In this document: positions 49,430 through 59,296 of the stretch, one piece after another
Position numbering within the stretch: the stretch's first letter is position 1
How the letters are laid out: every line of letters starts with the position of its first letter
Assembly (NCBI RefSeq): GCF_030816965.1
Contig: NZ_JAUSYQ010000002.1
Span: 7,244,001 to 7,308,000 of the forward strand
Length of the DNA: 64,000 nucleotides
Source of the DNA: Streptomyces canus
Lineage (GTDB): Bacteria; Actinomycetota; Actinomycetes; Streptomycetales; Streptomycetaceae
Direction: 5' to 3'
Notes under the pieces: generated by a model
Told to the model about the DNA's origin: nothing
Seen by the model: the letters and a program-made list of their open reading frames with translations, nothing else
Databases searched by the model: none
Translations under genes and position numbers: made by a program

Positions 49430-50331
49430 CCCAGAAGAACCCGCCGCCCGACGGCCTTGTCATCGTCGACAAGCCGTCGGGCTTCACTTCGCACGACGTG
49501 GTCGCCAAGATGCGCGGGATCGCCAGGACCCGCCGCGTCGGACACGCCGGCACCCTCGACCCCATGGCGACGGGCGTGCTGGTCCTCGGTGTCGAGAAGG
49601 CCACCAAGCTCCTCGGGCACCTCGCGCTGACCGAGAAGGAGTACCTGGGCACGATCCGGCTCGGCCAGACGACACTGACCGACGACGCGGAGGGCGAGAT
49701 CACGGGGTCGGCAGACGCCTCGAAGGTCACCCGAGAGGCCGTCGACGCCGGGATCGCCAAGCTGAGCGGCGACATCATGCAGGTGCCGTCCAAGGTCAGC
49801 GCCATCAAGATCGACGGCGTGCGCTCGTACAAACGGGCGCGTGAGGGCGAGGACTTCGAGATCCCCGCTCGCCCCGTCACCATCTCGTCCTTCGCGGTCC
49901 ACGACGTCCGGGACGCGGTCGCCGGGGACGGCACCCCGGTCCTCGACCTGGTGGTCTCCGTGGTCTGCTCCTCCGGCACCTACATCCGGGCCCTGGCCCG
50001 CGACCTGGGCGCAGACCTGGGCGTCGGCGGCCACCTGACGGCTCTGCGCCGCACGCGTGTGGGCCCCTACAAGCTGGACTCGGCCAGGACCCTCGACCAG
50101 CTCCAGCAGGAGCTGACGGTGATGCCGATCGCCGAGGCCGCGACAGCCGCGTTCCCCCGCTGGGACGTCGACGGCCGCCGGGCCAAGCTGCTCACCAACG
50201 GCGTACGGCTCGACATGCCCGACGAGTACACGGGCGCCGGAACGGTGGCCGTCTTCGACCCCGAGGGCCGCTTCCTGGCACTGGTCGAGGAACAGAAGGG
50301 CAAGGCGAAGAGTCTGGCCGTCTTCGGTTAG
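49426..50331 (+). CDS. truB: tRNA pseudouridine-55 synthase
   Basis: 301 residues. GLVIVDKPSGFTSHDVVAKM and the catalytic-Asp motif GHAGTLDPMATGVLVLGVEK are intact, as is YIRALARDLG. The C-terminal PUA-like segment is present. It modifies uridine 55 of tRNAs. Last gene of the rimP-infB operon, followed by a large hairpin. Confidence 0.96.
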   Translation: MTQKNPPPDGLVIVDKPSGFTSHDVVAKMRGIARTRRVGHAGTLDPMATGVLVLGVEKATKLLGHLALTEKEYLGTIRLGQTTLTDDAEGEITGSADASKVTREAVDAGIAKLSGDIMQVPSKVSAIKIDGVRSYKRAREGEDFEIPARPVTISSFAVHDVRDAVAGDGTPVLDLVVSVVCSSGTYIRALARDLGADLGVGGHLTALRRTRVGPYKLDSARTLDQLQQELTVMPIAEAATAAFPRWDVDGRRAKLLTNGVRLDMPDEYTGAGTVAVFDPEGRFLALVEEQKGKAKSLAVFG

Positions 50332-50386
50332 GCCTGGTCTGACGGGGCGTTGGGGCCCCCTCCGGGGGAGCACCGAGGCTGCTTGG

Positions 50387-50427
50387 CCGTGGAGCGGCGG
50401 TCACGGGGTTGTGCCGCCGCTCCACGG
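50387..50427 (+). terminator. Large hairpin after truB
   Basis: CCGTGGAGCGGCGG and CCGCCGCTCCACGG form a perfect 14-bp stem with a 13-base loop. Outer arms ACCGAGG (50372) and CCTCGGT (50433) can extend it, and a smaller CCCCC/GGGGG hairpin lies just before. It probably ends the rimP-truB operon. Confidence 0.75.
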
Positions 50428-50612
50428 TCCCCCCTCGGTTCCCCCACCCCTAGGGTGTATCCGCCCGCCCGCTTCCATTCACCCGCGCGGGCAGGCGCTC
50501 GGAGTGAACCGGGGGAGTGGAAGGGGGCGCGTTCACCACACGATCTGTGCCGCCGATCACCGCACGCCTACCGTCGACAACAGGAACGTGCGTACGGCGG
50601 GGAGGTACGGCC

Positions 50613-53600
50613 ATGGCGGCAGGAGATGACTCCGCCGACGCAACGGCGCCTCTCGCCTCCGGCACCGGCGCGGAGACGCTGGGGCGGGGGGAAGGGATCG
50701 CGGGGGAGCCGGGTCGGTCTGCGGGGTCTGGGGGTCGGGAGTCGCGGGATGTGGCTTGGCCTGCGGAGTCCGAGGGTCGGAAGTCGCGTGAGACGGGCCT
50801 GCCTACGGGGTCTGCGGGCCGGGAGCCGCGTGAGACGGGTCCGCGGGTCCGGTGGGGTGACCGCGCGGCCCGCGAGGAGAACCCACGGTTCCGGCAGAGC
50901 GACCCGGCGGCAGGTTCCGGCGGGCGCGATGACCGCGGGACGGATCAGGAGATCTGGCGGGTCCGGCCGGGTGACCGGGAGGTCGGTAAGGCCGTACGGT
51001 CCGATCGGGGTGGCCGTCGCGAGACCGGCGATACCGAACGGCCCGGCCGGAGCGGGTGCGAGGAGCGGTCGCGGCATGCGCGGGGGCGGCAACGCGGGCT
51101 GGTTCCCGGGGCCGGGCGGGACGAGGGACTCGTGCGGATCCTTGATCTGGCCGGTCGGCCCCGAGGGCTCGGGTTCGTGGCCGATCACCGTGGCACCGTC
51201 GTCACCAGCCATGAGGCCGTCGACGGGCTGGCCCGGCTCGTGCTGCACGTCGGCGGTGACCGCAGTCGCGTGGTGTCCGCCGATGCCGTGACCGCGCTGC
51301 CCGAGCTGGATCTGGCGCTCGTCCGCGCCGAAGGACTCGGCGTGGACCCGTTGCCGGTGTCCGTGCGCGACACCGTCGAGACCGGCACCTACGTCCGGCT
51401 CCCGGCCGGCTGCTGGCGCGAGGCCCGTGTGCTCGGCCCGGCCTCCGTGACCTACACCGCCACCGACCGCTTCCATCTCCTCGAAGACGTCCTGGAGTTG
51501 GCGATCGGCACCGCGGGACGGGACGCCCTGCGGCTGGGTGGCGGGGCCGCCGGAGGCCCCGTGCTCGACGCCGAGACCGGCGCGGTGGTCGCCGTCCTCG
51601 GCACCGCCCTGCAGTGCGGCCACCGCGACAGCGGATACGCGGTCCCGCTCCGCTCCGTCCGGACCGGCCCCCTCGCCGACCTGCTCGCGGAGAACGCGGC
51701 GACGGTCCCGGCGTACGGCGCCGACCTCAACCTCGCCGGCGTGCTGGAACTGACGGCCACCTCGGTGGCCCAGGACGGCCCGCCGGGCACGCTCGCCGGT
51801 CACGTGGGCCGGGAAGAGGCGACCGAGCCGGTCGAACGGGCAGCGGTCACAAGGGAGTTCGCCGCCTTCACCGCGGGCTCGGCCGGCGTCCTCGGCCTCG
51901 TCGGACCGCCCGGCAGCGGCCGTACGACACAACTCGCGGCCCTCGCCGCCCGCCGCCACCGGAGCCCCGCCCCGGCCCCCACCCTCTGGCTGCGCGGCGC
52001 CGACCTCGAGGACACCGACGCCTCGGTGGCCGACGCGGCAAGCCGAGCGCTCACCAGGGCCGCCCGGATCGTGGCGACCTCCACGGACATCGTCCCCGCC
52101 GACCTGGGCGACCTCACCCCCGAACGCCTGGCCCGCCTCTCCGGCATCGCAGGCCGCCCCCTGTTCCTCCTCCTCGACGGCCCCGAGGAGATGCCCCCGG
52201 TCCTGGCCCACCGCCTCGCCGAGTGGACGGAGGGCACGGCGAAGTGGCTGGCCAGGACGGGGGCGCGGCTGGTGGTGGCGTGCCGGGAGGAGTACTGGGA
52301 GGGCGCGGACTTCCCGGAGGAACTGCTGTACGGCAACCCGGAGGGGCACCTTCCGCCCTGCGTACGCCTCGCCGACCTCACCGACGAGGAGGCCCGCCGC
52401 GCCCGGGCCCGCCACGCCCTCCCCGAAGGCGTCCTCACCGCCCCCGACGACCGCCACCCCCTCACCCTCCGGCTCCTCTCCGAGGTCCGCGCGGCTCTCC
52501 CGGACCCCCCTCACGCCCCCGTGGGCCGCGACGAGGTCTTCTCGGCGTACCTCGACCTGATGTGCCTGCGCATCGCGGTACGGCTGGCCACGGCGAGCGG
52601 CCTGCGCGGCACCGCCGTCCGCAGGCTCGCCGCGAAGGTCTCCGGCCAGGTCCACGAGGCCGCCCGCCGCAGCCTCGGTCCGGGGCACGGGGAGCTGGAC
52701 CGGGAGTCGTTCGAGGCGGTGTTCCCCTGGGGTCCGGCGCCGAAGCGGCTCGGCGGCACCGGCTGGGCCTCCGCCGTCCTCACCGAGGGCCTCCTCCTCC
52801 CCGCCGGCAGCGGCTACCGCTTCGCCCACGAGGAACTCGCCGACTGGATCCAGGGCACCCACCTCGACCTGGACGAGGCCCTGCGCGCCCTGGTCCACCA
52901 CAGCACCGGACGGGAACACCCCCTCCCCGTCCCGCACCACCGCATCGGCCCCGTCGTCCAGGCGCTGCTCCTCGTCGCCCGCCAGCACGGCGCACCGCAA
53001 CTGGCGTACCGACTGGAGGAGTTGCTCGGCGCCCTCGACGCCGACCCGCACTCCTGGTGGGCGGCCCACCTTCTCACCGAGACCCTGCTGCGGGTGCCCG
53101 ACGCGACGCCGTACACCGATGTCCTGCGGCGGCTCACCGACCGCCTGGTGGACCGGCGCCGCCAGGAGGAAGCGGTCCCGCCCGCGTTCGGGCCCGCCTT
53201 CTGGACCGCCCTCCCGCTCCCGCACGGCGCCCGCATCGACCTGCTGCGCCGCCTCGTCCTCGCCGACGGGCCCCCGCACGAGCCCGGCCCCCGGTTCCTG
53301 GACGCCGTGGCAGAGCTGCTGGCCACGGACCCCACCGCCGTACAGCCGCATCTCACCCGCTGGTTCGACGACGAGCGGCCGCTGCCCGCGACCCCGCACG
53401 CGACCGTGGCGAAGGCCGCGCAGGCGCTGCTGCACACGCACCGGACCCGGGCCCTGGACGACCTCACCGAGGTGCTCGTCGGCTGTGCGCACCGGCGGGC
53501 CGATGAACTGCTCGCCGTGCTGGCCGAGGACGAGCCGTCGGCGGTGTGCCGGGCCGTGGACCGGTGGGCGCACGACGAGCGGCCGGCACGGCGGGTGGCG

Positions 53601-54482
53601 GCGGTGGCGTACGGACTGCGGGCCGCCCCGCACGTACGCACCGAGGCCGACCGCGAACTCCTGCGCTACGCCGCCCTCGCGCTGCTCGCCCGCCCCGAGG
53701 ACCGCACCCTGCACGGCGGCGCGCTCGCCCTGCTGGTGCGCGACCCGCGCACGCGTGCCCGGCATCTCCCGCAGGCACTCGGGCACTTCACGGCCGGCGA
53801 CCCGCAATTCCCGCCCGGCGCGCTGGTCCCCGCACTCGCCACCGACCCCGATCCGGTCCTGGAAGCCTTCCGGGAGCGGCTGCGCAGACCGGGTGGCGGG
53901 GAGGCGCTGCGCACGCTCGCCGACGTCACCACGCCCGCCCTGGCCCGTCGGGTGGCCGTGCTGGTGCGGGAGGCGGTGCAGCGGCGCCCGGAGACCGCCG
54001 GGGACGTGGCCGCGTACGTCGACCGGCGCCTCGACCAGGGCCCGGCCGCCCGGGCCGTGCTCCTCCCGCTGGTCACCGGACTGCTCGAAGGCGCCCCGGA
54101 AAGGGTGCGGGCCGCGCTGGCGGCCGTGCTCGTCGGCCCAGGCACCCCCGCCTCGCGCCCGCTGCGCCAGGAACTCCTCGATTTCCTCCTGGACCACGAA
54201 CGGGAGCCCGCGGTCCTGGTCGCCCTGTTGCCCGCGGCCGCCGCGCGCGGCGGGGACGGCGTCCGCGACCTCGTCCGGCGCACGGGCCTCCTCCTCGTCC
54301 GTACCCCCCTGGGTGCGATCAGTTTCGACCGCGCTCTCGTCGACCTCGGCCGGCACGTGCCCGGGTTCGCCGCGCTGGTGGCCGGCTGGCTCGCCGACGC
54401 CCCGCAGGAGTGGGCGGGGGTGGTCGGCCCCAGCACCCGGCGGATGATCGAGAACCTGGCGGGTGCACCGGTTCCCGCCTGA
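50613..54482 (+). CDS. Pseudo-trypsin/P-loop NTPase fusion protein, function unknown
   Basis: 1289 residues from the ATG at 50613, 7 bases after GGGGAGG. Residues 20-165 are charged low complexity with degenerate GREsRETG-like repeats. Residues about 175-335 look like a trypsin-fold domain: VVTSHEAVDGL (His200), PELDLALVRAEG (Asp233) and GGGAAGGPVLDAETG, where the serine of the usual GDSGGP is Ala313. So it is probably not a protease. A STAND-like NTPase follows, with Walker A GPPGSGRTT (431-439) and Walker B LFLLLDGPEE (Asp522). The last about 550 residues are helical and repeat-like. No membrane segment. Neighbours are truB and ribF. Signalling or defence is only a guess. Confidence 0.75.
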   Translation: MAAGDDSADATAPLASGTGAETLGRGEGIAGEPGRSAGSGGRESRDVAWPAESEGRKSRETGLPTGSAGREPRETGPRVRWGDRAAREENPRFRQSDPAAGSGGRDDRGTDQEIWRVRPGDREVGKAVRSDRGGRRETGDTERPGRSGCEERSRHARGRQRGLVPGAGRDEGLVRILDLAGRPRGLGFVADHRGTVVTSHEAVDGLARLVLHVGGDRSRVVSADAVTALPELDLALVRAEGLGVDPLPVSVRDTVETGTYVRLPAGCWREARVLGPASVTYTATDRFHLLEDVLELAIGTAGRDALRLGGGAAGGPVLDAETGAVVAVLGTALQCGHRDSGYAVPLRSVRTGPLADLLAENAATVPAYGADLNLAGVLELTATSVAQDGPPGTLAGHVGREEATEPVERAAVTREFAAFTAGSAGVLGLVGPPGSGRTTQLAALAARRHRSPAPAPTLWLRGADLEDTDASVADAASRALTRAARIVATSTDIVPADLGDLTPERLARLSGIAGRPLFLLLDGPEEMPPVLAHRLAEWTEGTAKWLARTGARLVVACREEYWEGADFPEELLYGNPEGHLPPCVRLADLTDEEARRARARHALPEGVLTAPDDRHPLTLRLLSEVRAALPDPPHAPVGRDEVFSAYLDLMCLRIAVRLATASGLRGTAVRRLAAKVSGQVHEAARRSLGPGHGELDRESFEAVFPWGPAPKRLGGTGWASAVLTEGLLLPAGSGYRFAHEELADWIQGTHLDLDEALRALVHHSTGREHPLPVPHHRIGPVVQALLLVARQHGAPQLAYRLEELLGALDADPHSWWAAHLLTETLLRVPDATPYTDVLRRLTDRLVDRRRQEEAVPPAFGPAFWTALPLPHGARIDLLRRLVLADGPPHEPGPRFLDAVAELLATDPTAVQPHLTRWFDDERPLPATPHATVAKAAQALLHTHRTRALDDLTEVLVGCAHRRADELLAVLAEDEPSAVCRAVDRWAHDERPARRVAAVAYGLRAAPHVRTEADRELLRYAALALLARPEDRTLHGGALALLVRDPRTRARHLPQALGHFTAGDPQFPPGALVPALATDPDPVLEAFRERLRRPGGGEALRTLADVTTPALARRVAVLVREAVQRRPETAGDVAAYVDRRLDQGPAARAVLLPLVTGLLEGAPERVRAALAAVLVGPGTPASRPLRQELLDFLLDHEREPAVLVALLPAAAARGGDGVRDLVRRTGLLLVRTPLGAISFDRALVDLGRHVPGFAALVAGWLADAPQEWAGVVGPSTRRMIENLAGAPVPA

Positions 54483-54606
54483 CTTCGCGTGCGTCGGGTC
54501 ACAGCCCCCATGCCGATGCGAGCGACGGGCACGCGGCATGGCACCCTTAGACCTGCGTAAGTCGCAAGAGTCAATACGGACACGGGTTCGACGAGGAGCG
54601 GTCACA

Positions 54607-55557
54607 GTGCAGCGCTGGCGTGGCTTGGAGGACATCCCCGAGGACTGGGGGCGCAGCGTCGTCACCATCGGTTCCTACGACGGGGTCCACCGCGGGCACC
54701 AGCTGATCATCCGGCATGCCGTGGACCGGGCGCGCGAGCTGGGCGTCCCCTCGGTCGTCGTCACCTTCGACCCGCATCCCAGTGAGGTCGTCCGCCCCGG
54801 CAGCCACCCGCCGCTGCTGGCCCCGCACCACCGCCGCGCCGAGCTCATGGCCGAGCTGGGCGTGGACGCGCTCCTGATCCTCCCCTTCACCACGGAGTTC
54901 TCGAAGCTCTCGCCCGCCGACTTCGTCGCCAAGGTCCTGGTCGACAAGCTGCACGCCAAGGCGGTCGTCGAGGGCCCCAACTTCCGTTTCGGCCACAAGG
55001 CCGCGGGCAACTGCGACTTCCTCGCCGAGCAGGGCAAGACCTACGACTTCGAGGTCGAGATCGTCGACCTGTACGTGTCGGGCACGGCGGGCGGCGGCGA
55101 GCCCTTCTCCTCCACCCTGACCCGGCGTCTGGTCGCCGAAGGTGACGTGGAGGGCGCCGGCGAGATCCTGGGCCGCCCGCACCGGGTGGAGGGCGTGGTC
55201 GTCCGCGGCGCCCAGCGAGGGCGCGAGCTCGGCTTCCCGACCGCCAACGTCGAGACCCTCCCGCACACCGCCATCCCCGCCGACGGCGTCTACGCCGGCT
55301 GGCTGCACGCCCAGGGCGAGGCGATGCCGGCCGCGATCTCCGTCGGCACCAACCCGCAGTTCGACGGCACCGAGCGCACGGTGGAGGCGTACGCGATCGA
55401 CCGCGTCGGGCTCGACCTGTACGGCCTGCACGTGGCGGTGGACTTCCTCGCCTATGTGCGCGGACAGCAGAAGTTCGAGTCGCTGGACGCGCTGCTCAAG
55501 GCGATGGCCGTCGATGTGCAGCGGTGCCGTGAGCTGACCGAGGGCGCCGGCGGCTGA
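54607..55557 (+). CDS. ribF: Bifunctional riboflavin kinase/FMN adenylyltransferase
   Basis: 316 residues from the GTG at 54607, 9 bases after GAGGAG. The N-terminal adenylyltransferase domain shows TIGSYDGVHRGHQLII, the nucleotidyltransferase HxGH motif. The C-terminal riboflavin kinase domain has GRELGFPTANVETLP and FDGTERTVEAYAID. It makes FMN and FAD from riboflavin. It follows the NTPase gene by 124 bp and ends at a strong bidirectional terminator. Confidence 0.96.
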   Translation: MQRWRGLEDIPEDWGRSVVTIGSYDGVHRGHQLIIRHAVDRARELGVPSVVVTFDPHPSEVVRPGSHPPLLAPHHRRAELMAELGVDALLILPFTTEFSKLSPADFVAKVLVDKLHAKAVVEGPNFRFGHKAAGNCDFLAEQGKTYDFEVEIVDLYVSGTAGGGEPFSSTLTRRLVAEGDVEGAGEILGRPHRVEGVVVRGAQRGRELGFPTANVETLPHTAIPADGVYAGWLHAQGEAMPAAISVGTNPQFDGTERTVEAYAIDRVGLDLYGLHVAVDFLAYVRGQQKFESLDALLKAMAVDVQRCRELTEGAGG

Positions 55558-55571
55558 AGGTCGTAGGGACA

Positions 55572-55614
55572 AAGGAAGAGGGCCGGCACCTTCAAGGTGC
55601 CGGCCCTCTTCCTT
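55572..55614. terminator. Strong bidirectional terminator between ribF and the ESX locus
   Basis: A perfect 19-bp stem beginning AAGGAAGAGGGCCGGCACC closes a 5-base loop. It lies between convergent ribF and the EspI-like gene and has runs of A and T at its feet, so it can act on both strands. Confidence 0.9.
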
Positions 55615-55617
55615 CGG

Positions 55618-58527
55618 CTACTGCGGCGGCTGACCCGCGTTCGGGTCGTACGGCGGCTGCGGGAACCCGGGCTGCGGCTGACCCGGCTGGCCGGTCTGCC
55701 AGGGCTGGCCGGGCTGTGCGCCGGGGAAGCCCTGGAACGGCGGCTGGGGCTGCTGCGGCTGTCCGGCGGGGGGTTGCTGCTGCTGGCCCGGCATCGGAGG
55801 AGCCATGGTCGGCGGCTGGTGGCCGCCCTGCCCCGTCCACAGGCCCTGCTCCTGCTGGGCCCGCACGAAGTCCTCGGCCACCATCGCGGCGAGGTCGAAG
55901 TACGCCTCCCGGACCTTCGGCCGCATCATGTCGAGGTCGACCTCGGCACCGGCCGCCAGGTGCTCGTCGAACGGTACGACGATCACGCCCCGGCAGCGCT
56001 GCTCGAAGTGGGTGACGATGTCCTCCACCTTGATCATCTTGCCGGTCTCGCGCACACCCGAGATCACGGTGATGGACCGCGAGACCAGGGACGCGTACCC
56101 GTGCGCCGACAGCCAGTCCAGCGTCGTACTGGCGCTGCTCGCGCCGTCCACCGACGGGGTCGAGATGATGATCAGCTGGTCGGCGAGGTCCAGGACCCCT
56201 CGCATGGCGCTGTAGAGCAGACCCGTGCCCGAGTCCGTGAGGATGATCGGGTACTGGCGGCCCAGCACGTCGATCGCGCGCCGGTAGTCCTCGTCGTTGA
56301 ACGTCGTGGACACGGCCGGGTCGACGTCGTTGGCGATGATCTCGAGGCCCGAGGCCGCCTGGGACGTGAACCGGCGGATGTCCATGTACGAGTTGAGGTA
56401 CGGGATCGCCTGGACCAGGTCGCGGATGGTGGCGCCGGTCTCGCGCCGCACCCGGCGGCCGAGGGTGCCGGCGTCCGGGTTGGCGTCGATGGCGAGGATC
56501 TTGTCCTGCCGTTCGGTGGCGAGGGTGGAGCCGAGGGCGGTGGTCGTGGTGGTCTTGCCCACGCCGCCCTTGAGGCTGATCACCGCGATCCGGTAGCAGG
56601 ACAGCACCGGGGTGCGGATGAGGTCGAGCTTGCGCTGCCTCTCCTGCTCCTCCTTCTTGCCGCCGAGCTTGAACTTCGAGCCACCAGGAGTGGGACGGCT
56701 GCTCTTGGCCTTCTGCTTCTTGCTGTTGACCAGCCGGTCCGAGGTCAGCTCGACCGCGGCGTTGTAGCCGAGCGGCGCGCCCGCGCCGGCGACCTGCTGC
56801 CGCTGGTCGTGCTGGACGGCCGCGGGCCAGGCTCCACCGGTACGGGGGTCCACGCCGGGCTGGCCCGGAGCGCCCGCGTAGGGGCCGGGCTGGGGTGCCT
56901 GCGGCGGCTGCTGTCCCGGGAACTGCGGCTGCCCCGGCTGGGCCTGCGGCTGTGCCGGGGGCGGCGGCACGGGCTGACCCGGCTGGCCGGGCTGTGCGGG
57001 GTGCTGCTGGGGGTAGCCGTAACCGCTCTGGTCGGGCTGGGGTGCGGGCGGTTGCGGGAAGCCGTAGCCGCTCTGGGGGTTCGGGGGCGCGGGCTGCTGA
57101 GGGTAGCCGTAGCCGCCCTGGCCGGGCTGGGGCGCAGGGGGCTGGGGGAAGCCGTAGCCGCTCTGCGGGTGTTGCGGATTCTGCGGGTTCGGGGAAGCGG
57201 GCGGCTGTGGGTAGCCGTAGCCGCCCTGTGCCGGCTGGCCCTCGGGCTGCGGCGGAGTGGCCGGCCAGCCCCCGGGTGCCGGTTGCGGCGCCTGGGGCTG
57301 GGGTGCGGCCGTCGGCTGCGCGGGCGGGAGCGGGGCACCGGGCTGTCCACCCGTGGTCCACTCCGGGGCCGACGTCGGTGCCGCACCGGGGGCCGCCGAC
57401 GCGAACTGGGGCGGGAGGGGCGGGACGGCGCCCTGGGGTGCCGGCGGGGGACGCCAGCCTTCCTGCGGGGCGTCGGGCTGCTCGGGTGCGGCGGCCGGCG
57501 GAGCCTGGGGCTGGTCCGGTGCGGTGGTCTGCGTGGTCGGAGCGTCGGGCGCGGCTGCCTGCGGCTCGGCGTCACCGCCCGGGGCGGAGGCCGGCGGCGT
57601 GTTGGTTTCCGGGCCTTCCGGTGCCTCAGGAGCCTCCGGTGCCGAGGCTCCGGCGGTGGGCGCCTGGGGGGCGGCTGTGCCCTCGTCGGTTCCCTTCTCG
57701 TCGTCGGAGGCGGATGTGGATCCGGCCTCGCTCGGGGACGGGGCCGCCGGTGCCTCGGCGTCCGCCTCCGCGGACCCCTGCGGGGCTTCGGCGGGGGCCG
57801 GTGGCTCGGGGGCGGTGGGCGCGGCGGGTGCCTCCGGCGACGGGGCTGCGGGGGGCTGCGGGGCGCTGGTCGCCGTGGCGGAGGACGCGTCGATACGGCC
57901 TTCCGCTTCACCTCCGGCGGAAGCCGCACCGCCGTCTGCGGCGGGGGAGCCGGGGGCTGCAGAGGGTGCGGGAGCCACGGGGGGCGCGGGAGGTGCGGGG
58001 GTCACCGGGGCCGCGGGGGGTGCGGGAGCCACCGGCGCCGCGGTGGGTGCCGTAGGAGGTGCGGGCGGTTGCGGGTAGCCGTAGCCGCTCTGGGGGTTCG
58101 GGGGTGCGGGCGGTTGCGGGTAGCCGTAACCGCTCTGGGGGTTCGGGGGTGCGGGCGGCTGAGGGTAGCCGTAGCCGCTCTGCGGGGGCTGGGGGGCCGC
58201 GCCGGGGTTCCCCGCCCACGGCGGCGGAGGCGGTGGCGTCGCGCCGGCCGGACCCGCGGACGGGTCGAACTGCGGGCCGGGAACGGGAGCCGACGGTGCG
58301 GAACCGGACGTGTCGGGGTAACCGGGGTGCGGTGCAGGCGCGGTGGGGGCAGCGGCGGGCGCGGGAGGTTCCGCCTCGGCCTCGGGCGCCGCGCTCTGCG
58401 TATACCAGGCAGGCGCGGCGTAGTCGATGGTGAACTCGCCCGTCATCTCGGTGGCGGACTCCGCGTCGGACTGGTCGTCGCTGGGCGTGGTCCAGCCCGC
58501 GCGCAGCCCGTCCCGATCGCTCTGCAC
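55618..58527 (-). CDS. EspI-like proline-rich ParA/MinD-type ATPase of the ESX locus
   Basis: 969 residues from the GTG at 58527, directly after AGGAGGAATT; a longer frame to 58641 is rejected. Residues 1 to about 600 are disordered, Pro/Ala/Gln-rich, with tandem [15 protein letters not shown] units in two blocks. Near residue 640 begins a ParA-like ATPase: [17 protein letters not shown] (deviant Walker A), [28 protein letters not shown] and [15 protein letters not shown] Gln/Pro-rich tail closes it. The combination of proline-rich head and ParA-like ATPase inside an ESX locus matches mycobacterial EspI, which modulates ESX-1 activity in response to ATP. Cytoplasmic; partner unknown. Confidence 0.82.
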   Translation of the reverse strand: MQSDRDGLRAGWTTPSDDQSDAESATEMTGEFTIDYAAPAWYTQSAAPEAEAEPPAPAAAPTAPAPHPGYPDTSGSAPSAPVPGPQFDPSAGPAGATPPPPPPWAGNPGAAPQPPQSGYGYPQPPAPPNPQSGYGYPQPPAPPNPQSGYGYPQPPAPPTAPTAAPVAPAPPAAPVTPAPPAPPVAPAPSAAPGSPAADGGAASAGGEAEGRIDASSATATSAPQPPAAPSPEAPAAPTAPEPPAPAEAPQGSAEADAEAPAAPSPSEAGSTSASDDEKGTDEGTAAPQAPTAGASAPEAPEAPEGPETNTPPASAPGGDAEPQAAAPDAPTTQTTAPDQPQAPPAAAPEQPDAPQEGWRPPPAPQGAVPPLPPQFASAAPGAAPTSAPEWTTGGQPGAPLPPAQPTAAPQPQAPQPAPGGWPATPPQPEGQPAQGGYGYPQPPASPNPQNPQHPQSGYGFPQPPAPQPGQGGYGYPQQPAPPNPQSGYGFPQPPAPQPDQSGYGYPQQHPAQPGQPGQPVPPPPAQPQAQPGQPQFPGQQPPQAPQPGPYAGAPGQPGVDPRTGGAWPAAVQHDQRQQVAGAGAPLGYNAAVELTSDRLVNSKKQKAKSSRPTPGGSKFKLGGKKEEQERQRKLDLIRTPVLSCYRIAVISLKGGVGKTTTTTALGSTLATERQDKILAIDANPDAGTLGRRVRRETGATIRDLVQAIPYLNSYMDIRRFTSQAASGLEIIANDVDPAVSTTFNDEDYRRAIDVLGRQYPIILTDSGTGLLYSAMRGVLDLADQLIIISTPSVDGASSASTTLDWLSAHGYASLVSRSITVISGVRETGKMIKVEDIVTHFEQRCRGVIVVPFDEHLAAGAEVDLDMMRPKVREAYFDLAAMVAEDFVRAQQEQGLWTGQGGHQPPTMAPPMPGQQQQPPAGQPQQPQPPFQGFPGAQPGQPWQTGQPGQPQPGFPQPPYDPNAGQPPQ
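58061..58195 (-). repeat. Three tandem 45-bp coding repeats
   Basis: Units beginning GCGGGCGGTT at 58061 and 58106 and GCGGGCGGCT at 58151 are spaced exactly 45 bp and encode the 15-residue [15 protein letters not shown] repeat of the EspI-like protein. A second, more degenerate block occupies about 57000-57230. Near identity at DNA level indicates recent expansion. Confidence 0.8.
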
Positions 58528-58832
58528 AATTCCTCCTGCTGTGGGGTCGGGCACCCTCGTGCCGTGTGGGCACTCATGTGCCGGGCTGGGGGCGACCGTT
58601 CCTGGTGTCCGATCCGTCTGAAGTCCCCTGGACGCGAACAACCCAGCCGTGGGTTCTTACGTCGCACCCGCATCAAGCGTAAACGCCACCGGCGTCGGCG
58701 GGGCAGGCCCGTCCGCTGTGCGCTCGCGCCCAACGGGCCGGTGCCTGCCTCGATGTCGGTCTTGTGACGGTTGTCCGTCTCTTGAAGCCCGGCGCGGTTG
58801 GCTCTGTCCCGGCCGGGGCCGGGCCGTGCTGC
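58528..58832 (-). other. 305-bp gap between bldB and the EspI-like gene
   Basis: No gene seen. A GC hairpin (CCCGGCC/GGCCGGG, 58808-58823) lies just past the bldB stop and may be its terminator. The rest presumably holds the promoter of the EspI-like gene, but no convincing boxes were found. Confidence 0.45.
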
Positions 58833-59159
58833 CTACTCCGCCTGCTCCGCGGTGAGCCCGCCCTGGTGCTGTGCGGCCTCCAGGTCGAACTCGCCGTCGC
58901 GTGCGCCGAGTACGAAGGCCCGCCACTCCGCCTCCGTGTACCGCAGCACGGTGTCCGGGTCCAGGGAGGACCGCATGGCCACCGCGCCCTCGGGGAGGTA
59001 GGCGATCTCGACGCGCTCCTCGTGCTCCTCGGTGCCGGGCGCGCTGTGCCACTCGACGCCGGAGATGTCCAGGCCGTACAGCTCGTCCCGTTCCCTCGCC
59101 TTTCGCGCCTTGACGTCCTCGTCCGGTGTCTTTGCGGCGATGTCGTCCGCGTCGGTCAT
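58833..59159 (-). CDS. bldB: Developmental regulator BldB
   Basis: 108 residues from the ATG at 59159; a frame reaching 59180 adds seven residues without better support. The sequence TDADDIAAKTPDEDVKARKA at the start and ISGVEWHSAPGTEEHEERVE later, plus YTEAEWRAFVLGARDGEFDL, is that of Streptomyces BldB, the founding member of the DUF397-related family. It is needed for aerial hyphae and antibiotic production and is reported to act as a homodimer. A palindrome covers the predicted start site of transcription. It is embedded in the ESX locus, as in S. coelicolor. Confidence 0.93.
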   Translation of the reverse strand: MTDADDIAAKTPDEDVKARKARERDELYGLDISGVEWHSAPGTEEHEERVEIAYLPEGAVAMRSSLDPDTVLRYTEAEWRAFVLGARDGEFDLEAAQHQGGLTAEQAE

Positions 59160-59188
59160 GGTCGGCGGGCCCTTTCTCATGAGCGAAC

Positions 59189-59200
59189 CTCGTGCACGAG
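59189..59200. promoter_or_regulatory. Palindrome at the predicted bldB transcription start
   Basis: Perfect 12-bp inverted repeat CTCGTGCACGAG. On the minus strand it follows TAGGGT (59207-59202), a possible -10 box, so it spans the expected start site. Candidate operator, possibly for autoregulation. Confidence 0.4.
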
Positions 59201-59296
59201 CACCCTACTTGGCCTGGGCCCTCTCACACGGCGCAACGGTTCGGTTACGAACTCGTGTGAGGGGCCGACACCTTGGCCGCGTCACGAGCCCGCCCG

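Noticed and set aside
50568..54668. Open frame of 1366 codons on the minus strand opposite the NTPase gene
   Set aside because: The plus strand has Walker motifs, a trypsin-like domain and a strong ribosome site; the minus frame has none.
58061..58195. CRISPR-like regular repeats
   Set aside because: The 45-bp units are contiguous with no spacers and encode a peptide repeat.
55597..58767. Open frame of 1056 codons on the plus strand opposite the EspI-like gene
   Set aside because: Gly/Leu/Arg-rich shadow of Pro-rich codons; the ParA motifs and AGGAGG start are on the minus strand.
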